Assembly: GCF_001015195.1 (NCBI RefSeq)
Contig: NZ_LDES01000004.1
Location: forward strand, 1-64,000
Direction: 5' to 3'
Source of the DNA: Sphingomonas sp. Y57
Lineage (GTDB): Bacteria > Pseudomonadota > Alphaproteobacteria > Sphingomonadales > Sphingomonadaceae
Length of the DNA: 64,000 nucleotides
Below the pieces are notes generated by a model, which worked only from the letters and a program-made list of their open reading frames with translations, searched no databases and was not told the DNA's origin. This document shows, piece by piece, positions 7,719 through 15,625 of this stretch (within the stretch, counting starts at the first letter, position 1; the number at the start of each line of letters is the position of its first letter). The translations under genes and the position numbers were made by a program.

Positions 7719-8897
7719 TCAGCACCCGATCGTCGCTTCCGCCCTTGCCGGAACAGCCTCGCCGAACCGGCCCAGCAGAATCGCGAGCAGCCCCAGCAAT
7801 GCCGCCACACCACCGGCCACAGCCACCGCCGGATAGCCGAGCCCGCCCGCAATCACCGCGCCGCCCAGCGCGGCGCCGATAGCATTGCCCAGATTGAACG
7901 CCCCGATATTGACCGAGGAGGCAAGATTCGGCGCGTCGGCCGCGGCGGACATCACCCGCACCTGCAGCGGCGGCACCAGCGCGAAAGAGGCCACGCCCCA
8001 GAGGAAGACGAGGATCCCGGTCGGCGCTGCATAGGGCATCAACGCCCCGAGCACGAACAGTACCGCTGCCAGCGATGCCAGCGTGACGATCAGGGTGCGG
8101 TCGACCGAACGATCGGCGAAGCGGCCGCCCAGCCAGTTCCCCACCGTCATTCCGACGCCGAAGGTGACGAGCATCCCTGTGACGAAGCCGAGAGAGGCGT
8201 GGGTCTGCTCACGCAGGATCGGCGCGATATAGGTGAACACGGTGAACATGGCGCTTGAGCCGATCACGGTGAGCCCCAGCGCGGCGAGCACCCGGCCCCG
8301 CCCCAGCACGCGAAGCTCGGCCAGAGCGTCGCCGCTCTTCGGCGCGGGCATCGCCGGCAAGGTCAGCCGCAGCGCCGCCATGGTCAGCAGGCCGAGCCCG
8401 GCGATCCCCCAGAAGGAAGCACGCCAGCCCAGTTGCTCCCCTGCCCAGGTCGATAGCGGCACGCCCACGATATTGGCGATGGTAAGGCCCATGAACATCG
8501 CCGCGACTGCTCCCGCCCGCCGTTCGGGCGGCACGAGGCTGGCGGCGACGATCGAGCCGACGCCGAAGAAGGCGCCATGGTTGAGCGAGGTGATCAGCCG
8601 TGCGGCGAGCAGCATGCCATAGCCGCTCGACACCGCGGCCAGCAGATTGCCGGCGGTGAATATGCCGGCCAGCAGGATCAGCAGCGTTCGACGCGGCACC
8701 CGGCCCGTGGTGAGCGTCATCAGCGGCGCGCCAAGCATCACCCCCAGCGCATAGGCGCTGATCAGAAGACCGGCTGCAGGGATGGAGACGTGAAGATCTC
8801 GGGCAATGACCGGCAGCAGCCCCATCGGCGCGAACTCGGTCACGCCGATTCCGAAGGCACCCGCCGCCAGGGCGAGCAAGGGCGGATTGAACTTCAT
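7719..8897 (-). CDS. MFS efflux transporter (DHA1/AraJ-like)
   Basis: 392-residue, 12-helix major facilitator. It starts MKFNPPLLALAAGAFGIGVTEF, the opening typical of AraJ/YdhP/PbuE-like efflux carriers, with helices packed to the C-terminus. The frame extends further upstream, but that extension has no hydrophobicity and overlaps the divergent regulator, so the ATG at 8897 was chosen. It is divergently arranged with a LysR gene (108-bp shared promoter region), which makes it the likely target of that regulator. The export substrate (drug, sugar or purine) is unknown. Confidence 0.93.
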   Translation of the reverse strand: MKFNPPLLALAAGAFGIGVTEFAPMGLLPVIARDLHVSIPAAGLLISAYALGVMLGAPLMTLTTGRVPRRTLLILLAGIFTAGNLLAAVSSGYGMLLAARLITSLNHGAFFGVGSIVAASLVPPERRAGAVAAMFMGLTIANIVGVPLSTWAGEQLGWRASFWGIAGLGLLTMAALRLTLPAMPAPKSGDALAELRVLGRGRVLAALGLTVIGSSAMFTVFTYIAPILREQTHASLGFVTGMLVTFGVGMTVGNWLGGRFADRSVDRTLIVTLASLAAVLFVLGALMPYAAPTGILVFLWGVASFALVPPLQVRVMSAAADAPNLASSVNIGAFNLGNAIGAALGGAVIAGGLGYPAVAVAGGVAALLGLLAILLGRFGEAVPARAEATIGC

Positions 8898-9005
8898 CGG
8901 GTAAGCTCCTCGATCACACCGGCGACATCCGGTTGATATCCAACAGCACAGATGGACGCCGGAAACCGGCGCGAGTAGATCGTCCGGAAGCGAAGGATTT
9001 ATGAA

Positions 9006-9911
9006 ATGAACGCAAAGATGACGGGAGACTCCGATCGCGCCCGCGCGCTGGAACTGTTCGCGGCAGTGGCGGGCGAAGGCAGCTTCTCGGCAGCCGGCCG
9101 GAAGCTGGGCCTCACCCCGTCGGCGGTCAGTCGTGCCATCGACCGGATCGAGGCGCGGCTGGGCGTTCGGTTGCTGCTGCGCACCACCCGCGCCCTTGCC
9201 CTGACTGCCGAAGGGCAGGCCTATCTCAGTGCGGCCCGCCGCATTCTCGCGGACCTGGACGACGCGGAACAGGCGATAGCCGATCAGGGCGCCCCGCGCG
9301 GGCGTCTGCGGGTCAGCGCATCGTTGGCGCATGGGCGACAATGCATCGTTCCGTTGCTTGGCGACTTCGTCCGTCTCCATCCGCATATCCTGGTCGACAT
9401 CAGCCTGACCGATACGGTGGTCGATGTCGCCGGCGGACAGGCCGATGTCGCGATTCGCTTCGGCCCGCTCGCGGATAGCGGGCTGACGGCCCGCAAGCTC
9501 GGTGAGACGCGGCGAGTGATCGTCGCTTCGCCCGATTACCTTGCCTGCCACGGCACACCGCAGGTTCCGGAGGATCTTCACGAGCATGCCTGCCTCAACT
9601 TCAACTTCCGACGCGTCGAACCGGTGTGGCCGTTCCGCAGGGACGGGCGCGATTATGCGTTAGCCGTCCGCGGCAGCATCGAGGCGAACAACGGCGAAAC
9701 GCTCGCCCAGCTCGCTACGGCCGGCGTCGGCATCACTCGGGTGGGCGCCTTCAGCGTGGTCGAGCGGATCGCTGCCGGACGACTGGTGCCGATCCTGGAG
9801 CAGTATAATCCGGGCGACGTCGAGGCGATCCATGCGGTGTTCGTCGGCGGCGCCAACACGCCGGCCCGGGTGAGGGCCTTCGTCGATTTCCTGGCGGAAC
9901 GGCTGCAATAG
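9006..9911 (+). CDS. LysR-family transcriptional regulator
   Basis: 301 residues. An N-terminal winged helix-turn-helix (about 13-72) carries the LysR signature FSAAGRKLGLTPSAVSRAIDRIEARLGVRLL. An effector-binding domain of periplasmic-protein fold follows (about 95-300), containing GQADVAIRFG and NNGETLAQLATAGVGI. It most resembles the DsdC/CrgA-like subgroup. Divergent orientation to the MFS gene at 7719-8897 suggests local control of that exporter and autoregulation, as usual for LysR pairs. The inducer is unknown. Confidence 0.94.
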   Translation: MNAKMTGDSDRARALELFAAVAGEGSFSAAGRKLGLTPSAVSRAIDRIEARLGVRLLLRTTRALALTAEGQAYLSAARRILADLDDAEQAIADQGAPRGRLRVSASLAHGRQCIVPLLGDFVRLHPHILVDISLTDTVVDVAGGQADVAIRFGPLADSGLTARKLGETRRVIVASPDYLACHGTPQVPEDLHEHACLNFNFRRVEPVWPFRRDGRDYALAVRGSIEANNGETLAQLATAGVGITRVGAFSVVERIAAGRLVPILEQYNPGDVEAIHAVFVGGANTPARVRAFVDFLAERLQ

Positions 9912-9968
9912 GGAGCGGCTTGCGCAGGGTGTGCGGATTCCATAGCCTCGGCATGAGGAGATGATCGG

Positions 9969-10379
9969 ATGAAGATGATCTCGAGCCTTGCCGTTTTCGC
10001 CTGTGCCACCGTCTCGGTCGCCGCCGGTGCTGTCCGTACCGATCAGTCTTTCGGCATCTGGCGCAATCCCCAGAACAGCGTTCATGTCCGCGCCGAGCCC
10101 TGCGGCCAGCGCATGTGCGGCGTCGTCGTCTGGGCAAATGACAAAGCGCGGGCCGATGCCGCGCGCGGCGGCACACCGAACCTGGTCGGCGCGACCTTGT
10201 TCAAGGATTTTCGATTGCAGAGGCCCGGTCTCTGGCGTGGCAAGGTGTTCGTGCCCGATATCGGCAAAACCTTCTCGGGAACGATCGAGGTGGTCGATCC
10301 TACCCACTTGAAAGGCAGCGGTTGCCTGGTCGGGCGGATCGGCTGCAAGTCACAGAGCTGGACGCGGATCGCCGACTAG
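9969..10379 (+). CDS. DUF2147 secreted protein
   Basis: 136 residues with a cleavable signal peptide (positive MKM, hydrophobic SSLAVFACATVSVAAGA). The mature part matches DUF2147: FGIWRNPQNSVHVRAEPCG, RMCGVVVW, then LWRGKVFVPDIGKTFSGTIEV, a conserved Cys-containing GSGCLVGRIGCKSQ segment, and a WTR-type end. These proteins are periplasmic or lipid-associated beta-barrel-like folds of unknown function. ATG follows a GAGGAGATGATCGG leader. It appears monocistronic. Confidence 0.88.
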   Translation: MKMISSLAVFACATVSVAAGAVRTDQSFGIWRNPQNSVHVRAEPCGQRMCGVVVWANDKARADAARGGTPNLVGATLFKDFRLQRPGLWRGKVFVPDIGKTFSGTIEVVDPTHLKGSGCLVGRIGCKSQSWTRIAD

Positions 10380-10446
10380 AGTGATGGCGGGCGGATAAAA
10401 AATCATCTGCCAGTTCGGAAACCACGGCAAATAAGAGAGCAGACGA

Positions 10447-10917
10447 TCAGTTTTCGCTTTTCGGCGGGCGGACAGGCAGCAGGAGCGGCGCGACCGGCAC
10501 GCCCTCCTCGATCAGCGCCTTGGCTTCCTCCGGGCTGGTCTGGCCATGAATCGGGCGGCTCTCCTGTTCGCCCAGATGCATCGAGCGGGCTTCGTCGGCG
10601 AAGCGGCTCCCGACATAGTCGGACCCTTCGAGAATCCTCGCCTGGATTTCCGCGAGCTTGCTCACCACGGCCTTGAATTCCTCTGGCGACGGCACGTTGG
10701 CAGCCGCCGGCACCGGCGTTCCCGTGGATGGCTCGCTGCGCTGATTGCCCTTGGGTGCAACGTTGGGCGCCATCACCGCCTTGTCAACGTCGGTCGATCC
10801 GCAATAGGGGCACATGACGAGGCCCCGCGCCTTCTGGTCCTCGTAGTCGGCGGACGATCCGAACCAGATTTCAAAGACATGGCCAGCGTTATTACAAGCG
10901 AGATCGAAGACGATCAT
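10447..10917 (-). CDS. DUF1178 zinc-ribbon-like protein
   Basis: 156 residues of the DUF1178 family. The start is MIVFDLACNNAGHVFEIWFGS, followed by a CPYCG half of a putative metal-binding ribbon near residues 37-41 and a conserved C-terminal block (YVGSRFADEARSMHLGE...RPIHGQTSPEEAKALIEEGV). The function is unknown. It overlaps the upstream nitrilase gene by 4 bp (ATGA) and is the last gene of the comF-grxC-nit-DUF1178 operon, a gene order common in alphaproteobacteria. Confidence 0.92.
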   Translation of the reverse strand: MIVFDLACNNAGHVFEIWFGSSADYEDQKARGLVMCPYCGSTDVDKAVMAPNVAPKGNQRSEPSTGTPVPAAANVPSPEEFKAVVSKLAEIQARILEGSDYVGSRFADEARSMHLGEQESRPIHGQTSPEEAKALIEEGVPVAPLLLPVRPPKSEN

Positions 10918-11741
10918 GCACTGACCTCGACTGCCCCGATGGGTCGCCGGTTCTTCAGTGCGGGCACCCGCAGCCGGACGTCGGCGAGCCGCGCCATGTC
11001 GAGATCGGCAAAGCCCACGCCCTGCCCCTCGCCCATGTCGAGCAGGACCTCGCCCCAGGGATCGACCACCAGCGAGTGGCCATAGGTGGCGCGACCGTCC
11101 TCATGTTCTCCACATTGAGCCGCCGCAACGACGAAGGCACCTGCCTCGATCGCGCGGGCGCGCAGCAGCACATGCCAATGCGCCCGGCCAGTGGGCACCG
11201 TGAAGGCCGCGGGCACCGACAATATCTCCGCCCCCGCGTTGCTGAGCGCGCGGTAGAGATCAGGAAAACGCATGTCATAGCAGATCGAAAGGCCGACCCT
11301 AGCCCAGGGTGTCGTCGCGATCACGCTGCGTTCGCCGGGCGCATATGCTTTGGATTCACGCCAGCTCTCGCCGGTCGGGAGGTCGACGTCAAACAGGTGG
11401 ATCTTGTCGTAGCGGGCCCGGATCGCTCCCTTATCGTCGATCACGAAGCCGCGGTTGACGAGCCGCCCGTCGGCCCCGCCGGTCAATGCCAGCGAGCCAA
11501 GGTCGACCCATATGCCCTGCTCCGCCGCCGCCTCGCGCACCGCCGCCAGCACCGGATCGCCCGCCTCGTCGCGCAGATGGGCGACGGCGCGAGTCCGGTC
11601 CTGGTCGAGCAGGCCCGACATTTCAGGCGTGAACAGCATGTCCGCCCCACCCGCCTTCGCCTGCGCGACCGCATCGACGAGGATCGCGGCGTTGGCGGCG
11701 GGGTCGATCCCGGTCCGGCTCTGGAGAAGGGCGACACGCAT
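10914..11741 (-). CDS. Carbon-nitrogen hydrolase (Nit1/Nit2-type amidase)
   Basis: 275-residue nitrilase-superfamily amidase with a complete triad: Glu40 (FTPEMS), Lys113 (RYDKIHLFD) and Cys154 (SICYDMRFPDLYR). The closest known type is the Nit1 branch, deaminated-glutathione or omega-amidase repair enzymes, which clear side products of transaminases. It lies 3 bp after grxC and overlaps the DUF1178 gene by 4 bp, so translation is probably coupled. The grxC neighbour and gshB elsewhere in the window fit a glutathione-related role (inference). Confidence 0.92.
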   Translation of the reverse strand: MRVALLQSRTGIDPAANAAILVDAVAQAKAGGADMLFTPEMSGLLDQDRTRAVAHLRDEAGDPVLAAVREAAAEQGIWVDLGSLALTGGADGRLVNRGFVIDDKGAIRARYDKIHLFDVDLPTGESWRESKAYAPGERSVIATTPWARVGLSICYDMRFPDLYRALSNAGAEILSVPAAFTVPTGRAHWHVLLRARAIEAGAFVVAAAQCGEHEDGRATYGHSLVVDPWGEVLLDMGEGQGVGFADLDMARLADVRLRVPALKNRRPIGAVEVSA

Positions 11742-11744
11742 CGG

Positions 11745-12002
11745 TCAGGCGGTCAGCAGAGGATCAAGCTTGCCCTGACGGTCTAGCGCGAACATGTCGT
11801 CGCAACCGCCGATGTGCCGGTCATCGATAAAAATCTGCGGCACGGTCGAGCCGCCCCCAGCACGCTCGATCATCTCGGCACGCTTGGGGCCACCCATGCT
11901 GATGTCGTATTCGTCGAAGTCGACACCCTTCGTCTCGAGCAGCGCCTTGGCGCGCGAGCAATAAGGGCAGAAAGCCTTGGTATAGATTTCGACCTTTGGC
12001 AT
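11745..12002 (-). CDS. grxC: Glutaredoxin 3
   Basis: 85-residue class I glutaredoxin. The dithiol motif C12-P-Y-C15 is followed by GSTVPQIFID (cis-Pro loop) and IGGCDDMFALDRQGKLDPLL, the glutathione-binding end. It reduces protein disulfides and glutathione mixed disulfides in the cytoplasm. The frame can be read further upstream, but MPKVEIYTKAFC is the family start. It lies between comF (49-bp gap) and the nitrilase gene. Confidence 0.95.
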   Translation of the reverse strand: MPKVEIYTKAFCPYCSRAKALLETKGVDFDEYDISMGGPKRAEMIERAGGGSTVPQIFIDDRHIGGCDDMFALDRQGKLDPLLTA

Positions 12003-12051
12003 GCGATCCGTTTCCTTTTCCGGTCCGACATGTTGTCGGCGAGGAGGAATG

Positions 12052-12795
12052 TCAACGCGCGACATCCTCATCGCGCACCACGCGTGCCCAGCAGATCAGG
12101 TCTACCCGCGTCGCCCCGGCTCGCTTGAGCGCTCGCGCGCAGGCGTGGGCGGTAGCGCCCGTCGTATAGACGTCGTCGACCAGCAGCACCGCCCGTCCCT
12201 TGACGGCCGATCGATCGCGCACCGCGAAGGCGCCGCGCACGGTCTTCGCCCGCTGGTCCGGCCCCAGGCCGCGCAGGGATGGTGTCGCCCTGGTCCGGAC
12301 CAGCGTTTCGAACGCCAGGACGTGGCTGGTTCCACGCGCCACGGCTCGGGCCATCAGTGTCGATTGGTTGTAACCCCGCCTCCATATCCGCCAGCGATGG
12401 AGCGGGACCGGCACGACCAGCCTGCTTTCGCCGTCGGGCAGATGCCGGCGCATCTGCGCGGCCATGGTATGTGCGATACCCGGACGACGAACATATTTGA
12501 GCTTGAGCGCCAGGGCACGGGCTATGGGACCATAGGCAACCGCGGCACGCATCGAATCGAACGCGGGAGGATCGGCATGGCAGGCGCCGCACGATGCGCC
12601 GGGGCCCGGGTCGACCTCGAACGGCGCGCCGCACCTGACGCATTGCGGATCGCCGAGAAAATCGAGCGCCGACCAGCAATCGAGGCAGAACTGGTGCATC
12701 TCCGGCGTGATCACGCCGCAGCCGGGACAGCGCGGCGGCAGGGCAAAGCGCAGCCCGGCACCGACAATGCCCCGCAATCCTCCGATCAGCCCCAT
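12052..12795 (-). CDS. comF: ComF-family phosphoribosyltransferase-like protein
   Basis: 247 residues. Two zinc-finger-like Cys clusters occur at the N-terminus (CPGCG/CLDC and CVRCG/CGAC). The C-terminal phosphoribosyltransferase fold has the PRPP loop VLLVDDVYTTGATA. ComF proteins assist DNA uptake/recombination in competence systems, but in alphaproteobacteria their role is poorly defined. GGAG lies 8 nt before the ATG at 12795. It is the first gene of the minus-strand operon, with a 69-bp gap to the divergent methyltransferase gene. Confidence 0.92.
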   Translation of the reverse strand: MGLIGGLRGIVGAGLRFALPPRCPGCGVITPEMHQFCLDCWSALDFLGDPQCVRCGAPFEVDPGPGASCGACHADPPAFDSMRAAVAYGPIARALALKLKYVRRPGIAHTMAAQMRRHLPDGESRLVVPVPLHRWRIWRRGYNQSTLMARAVARGTSHVLAFETLVRTRATPSLRGLGPDQRAKTVRGAFAVRDRSAVKGRAVLLVDDVYTTGATAHACARALKRAGATRVDLICWARVVRDEDVAR

Positions 12796-12864
12796 GACGT
12801 CTCCCCCGTGACGCCTCCGATGCCGTCTTGTCACGCAAGCGCCACGGCGGCACAAGCGCGCACA

Positions 12865-13725
12865 ATGGACCAGCCCGCGATTTTCGACCGTCGGCTCCGC
12901 CGCCTCCGCCGCGACCGGGCCGCCCTGCGCTTCGCCGATCATGCCTTCCTGGTCGACCACATGGCTGAGGAGCTGGCCGAACGCCTCGCGATGGTGACGC
13001 GCAATTTCGACCGGATCCTGATCCTCGGTTGCCACGATGGGCGAATAGCGCCGCGATTCGCCGCGCCGGGACGACACATCGTCAGCGCCGATCCCGGCTT
13101 CGCCTTCTCGCGCACCGCAGGCGGGGTGCAGTGCGACGAGGATCGCCTGCCCTTTGCCGATGCCAGCTTCGATCTGATCGTCGCGGTTGGTACGCTCGAC
13201 ACGGTCAACGATCTGCCCGGCGCGCTGACCCTGTTCCGCCGGGCGCTACGCCCCGATGGCCTGTTCCTCGGCGCCTTCGTCGGAGCGGGCAGCCTCGCCT
13301 GGCTCAAGCGCGCGACGCTTGCCGCCGACAGCGCGACGCATGGCGGCGCGACGGCCCGCATCCATCCGCAGATCGACGTGCGCGCGGCGGGCGACCTGCT
13401 GTCGCGCGCCGGCTTCGCGCTGCAGGTGGCGGACGGCGAGCGGCTCGGCGTCGGCTATGGCGACCCGATCCGGCTGATGCGGGACCTGCGCGGCATGGCT
13501 GCGACCAATATCCTTGCCCAGCGGGACCGCACAGCCCCCGGCCGCGCGTGGCTGGCCGAGCTGTTCGGACGTTTCCAGGCAGAAGCCGGGCCGGATGGCC
13601 GGCTGCGCGAGAGCTTCGACCTGGTCTATCTGTCGGGCTGGTCGCCGAGCCCCGACCAGCCCAAGCCCGCCAAGCGCGGCAGCGCGACCGCATCGATGAT
13701 CGAGGCGCTGCGGCCCAAGGGGTAA
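12865..13725 (+). CDS. SAM-dependent methyltransferase (NDUFAF5/BioC-like)
   Basis: 286 residues of class I methyltransferase type. The start MDQPAIFDRRLRRLRRDRAA matches the alphaproteobacterial family related to the complex I assembly factor NDUFAF5. The glycine-rich strand is degenerate (ILILGCHDGRIAPRF), followed by DEDRLPFADASFDLIVAVGTLDTVNDLPG, the motif II/III region. NDUFAF5 homologues hydroxylate or methylate a complex I subunit; whether this one does is not known. The divergent arrangement with comF is typical of sphingomonads. Confidence 0.88.
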   Translation: MDQPAIFDRRLRRLRRDRAALRFADHAFLVDHMAEELAERLAMVTRNFDRILILGCHDGRIAPRFAAPGRHIVSADPGFAFSRTAGGVQCDEDRLPFADASFDLIVAVGTLDTVNDLPGALTLFRRALRPDGLFLGAFVGAGSLAWLKRATLAADSATHGGATARIHPQIDVRAAGDLLSRAGFALQVADGERLGVGYGDPIRLMRDLRGMAATNILAQRDRTAPGRAWLAELFGRFQAEAGPDGRLRESFDLVYLSGWSPSPDQPKPAKRGSATASMIEALRPKG

Positions 13726-13734
13726 CGAATCACC

Positions 13735-13824
13735 GTCACCCCGGCGGAGGCCGGGGTCTCGGGAGGCCGGGCCGGAGTGGAGGTAGTGAACCTCTCCCGA
13801 GATGCCGGCCTCCGCCGGCATGAC
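13735..13824. repeat. Dispersed inverted repeat, MPAEAGIS type, copy 1
   Basis: About 90 bp with near-complementary ends (GTCACCCCGGCGGAGGCC at the left, GGCCTCCGCCGGCATGAC at the right) that can form a long stem around a short variable centre. Two further copies occur at 16571-16658 and 42244-42321. It lies just after the methyltransferase gene. The ends read as the peptide MPAEAGIS on one strand, a hallmark of these elements in sphingomonads. Confidence 0.85.
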
Positions 13825-13886
13825 GCTTGCGACGGCGCAATAGCTATGGACTTACCCGACCGCTTATGTGTAAGGACCGCCTCGTA

Positions 13887-13934
13887 ATGACGCGGCCGTT
13901 CGCCCTTCTCCTGCTTCGACTTACGCGCCCTTAG
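13887..13934 (+). CDS. Leu-rich leader peptide of leuA
   Basis: A 15-residue peptide, MTRPFALLLLRLTRP, with four consecutive Leu codons and a fifth two codons later, 102 bp before leuA. AAGGA lies about 10 nt before the ATG. The stop codon falls inside a perfect hairpin (13924-13939), and the last codons lie in one arm of an alternative pairing, the classic layout of transcription attenuation by a leader peptide. Stalling on Leu codons when charged tRNA-Leu is scarce would expose leuA expression. Too short for normal gene calling. Confidence 0.72.
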   Translation: MTRPFALLLLRLTRP

Positions 13935-13989
13935 GCGCGCGATTTCGCTTGGGGTCGAAACAGGCCCGGCAAGCCACGGCGTCTAAGGG
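13924..13989 (+). promoter_or_regulatory. Alternative hairpins of the leuA attenuator
   Basis: Two mutually exclusive pairings are visible. The first is a local 6-bp hairpin CGCGCC/GGCGCG (13924-13939) with loop CTTA. The second is a long-range stem between 13928-13937 (CCCTTAGGCG) and 13980-13989 (CGTCTAAGGG), 9 of 10 pairs. Both use the same bases around the leader-peptide stop. No clear poly-T tract follows, so the switch could act on translation or through a less standard terminator. Confidence 0.6.
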
Positions 13990-14036
13990 TCCCGACCGAC
14001 ACCCCGAATGACCACCCTGCAGCAGGAGCAGGCCCC

Positions 14037-15578
14037 GTGACCAAGACGATCAGGATTTTCGACACCACCTTGCGCGACGGCGAGCAATCGCCGGGCTGTT
14101 CGATGAACCTCGAAGAGAAGCTGCAGGTAGCGGCACAGCTCGAGGCATTGGGTGTCGACATCATCGAGGCTGGCTTCGCCATTGCCTCCCCCGGCGATTT
14201 CGAGGCGGTGTCCGAAGTCGCCCGCCAGTGCAGGAAGGCGACCGTCGCCAGCCTGGCGCGCGCCGCCGCCGCCGACATCGACCGGGCTTGGGAAGCCGTC
14301 CAGCACGCCGTCGCGCCGCGCATCCACACTTTCATCGCGACGTCGCCGCTGCACATGCGGGTGAAGCTCAACAAGAGCCCCGACGAGGTGCTGGAGGCGA
14401 TCGACCGTACGGTGCGCCACGCTCGCAACATATGCCCTGACGTGGAATGGTCGGCCGAAGATGCGACCCGGACCGAGCCCGACTTCCTGGCGCGTGCGAT
14501 CGAGACCGCGATCGCGGCCGGCGCGCGGACGATCAACCTGCCCGACACCGTCGGCTATGCGACCCCGCAGACCTATGGCGCAATGTTCCGCGACATGATC
14601 GAGCGGGTGCCCAACGCTGACCTCGCCGTCTTCTCGACGCATTGCCACAACGACCTGGGCCTCGCCGTCGCCAACACGCTGGCGGCGATCATGAACGGCG
14701 CAGGCCAGGTCGAATCGACCATCAACGGCATCGGCGAACGCGCCGGTAACGCCGCGGTCGAAGAGATCGCGATGGCGCTGAAGGTCCGCCAGGACGTGAT
14801 GCCCTATGCGACCAACGTCGTCTCGACAGAGATCACCCGCGCCTCGCGCCTGATCTCGGGCATCACCGGCTTCCAGGTGCAGCCCAACAAGGCGATCGTC
14901 GGCGCCAACGCCTTCGCGCATGAGAGCGGCATCCACCAGGATGGCATGATCAAGGACAGCTCGACCTACGAGATCATGACCCCCGAAAGCGTCGGCCTCA
15001 CCCACAGCAGCCTTGTGATGGGCAAGCATTCGGGTCGCGCCGCCTTCCGCCAGAAGCTGGAGGAGCTGGGCTACACGCTGGGCGACAACGCCTTTCAGGA
15101 TGCTTTCGGCCGCTTCAAGGCGCTCGCCGACGCCAAGAAGGCCGTCTATGACGAGGACATCGTCGCGCTCGTCGACGACGAGGTGCTGCGCGGCCACGAC
15201 GCGATCCAGGTCAAGGAGGTCGAGGTCTATTGCGGCTCGAACGGGCCGCAGCGTGCGATCCTGACGCTTGAGGTCGACGGCGAGGAGAAGACCGTTACCG
15301 CACGCGGTAACGGTCCGGTCGACGCGTTGTTCAACGCGATCCGCATGATCGTGCCACACGACAGCTCGGTGCTCGAGCGCTACGAGGTCCATGCTGTCAC
15401 CGGCGGCACCGATGCGCAGGCCGAGGTGTCGGTGCTTCTCTCCGAAAACGGCCGCACGACGCGGGGCCGTGGCGCGCATCAGGACACGATGGTCGCTTCG
15501 GTCCGTGCCTATGTGAACGCGCTCAACAAGATGATGGTCAAACGCGGCCGCGCGCCTGTCGACGCTCGGGCTGGCTGA
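14037..15578 (+). CDS. leuA: 2-isopropylmalate synthase
   Basis: 513 residues. Condenses acetyl-CoA with 2-oxoisovalerate in the first committed step of leucine synthesis. The TIM barrel shows RIFDTTLRDGEQSPG (catalytic Arg/Asp) and the metal ligands in STHCHNDLGLAVAN, with NGIGERAGNAA and HESGIHQDGM in the linker. The C-terminal regulatory LeuA dimer domain spans about 390-505. The GTG start at 14037 has GGAG upstream and matches family starts (MTKTIRIFDTTLRDG). It lies behind a Leu-codon leader peptide, so attenuation by leucine supply is likely besides allosteric feedback. ilvB at the right edge supplies the branched pathway. Confidence 0.96.
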   Translation: MTKTIRIFDTTLRDGEQSPGCSMNLEEKLQVAAQLEALGVDIIEAGFAIASPGDFEAVSEVARQCRKATVASLARAAAADIDRAWEAVQHAVAPRIHTFIATSPLHMRVKLNKSPDEVLEAIDRTVRHARNICPDVEWSAEDATRTEPDFLARAIETAIAAGARTINLPDTVGYATPQTYGAMFRDMIERVPNADLAVFSTHCHNDLGLAVANTLAAIMNGAGQVESTINGIGERAGNAAVEEIAMALKVRQDVMPYATNVVSTEITRASRLISGITGFQVQPNKAIVGANAFAHESGIHQDGMIKDSSTYEIMTPESVGLTHSSLVMGKHSGRAAFRQKLEELGYTLGDNAFQDAFGRFKALADAKKAVYDEDIVALVDDEVLRGHDAIQVKEVEVYCGSNGPQRAILTLEVDGEEKTVTARGNGPVDALFNAIRMIVPHDSSVLERYEVHAVTGGTDAQAEVSVLLSENGRTTRGRGAHQDTMVASVRAYVNALNKMMVKRGRAPVDARAG

Positions 15579-15593
15579 CCTTTTTCCGCTATC

Positions 15594-15616
15594 CCCCTCC
15601 CGTTCCGCGGGAGGGG
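15594..15616. repeat. CCCTCCC/GGGAGGG palindrome, copy 1
   Basis: A 9-bp perfect inverted repeat (CCCCTCCCG/CGGGAGGGG, 5-nt loop) between leuA and the EamA gene. A T-run precedes rather than follows it, so it is a poor intrinsic terminator. Similar palindromes lie at 21352-21370 and 54569-54588. Its right arm also serves as a purine-rich ribosome-binding stretch for the next gene. Confidence 0.6.
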
Positions 15617-15625
15617 CATCGCCGG

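Noticed and set aside
8898-9587. Long N-terminal extension of the MFS gene at 7719-8897
   Set aside because: The extension has no membrane helices and overlaps the LysR coding region; the transporter starts at MKFNPPLL.
15594-15616. Intrinsic terminator of leuA
   Set aside because: The T-tract lies before, not after, the stem, and the palindrome occurs elsewhere in non-terminator positions.
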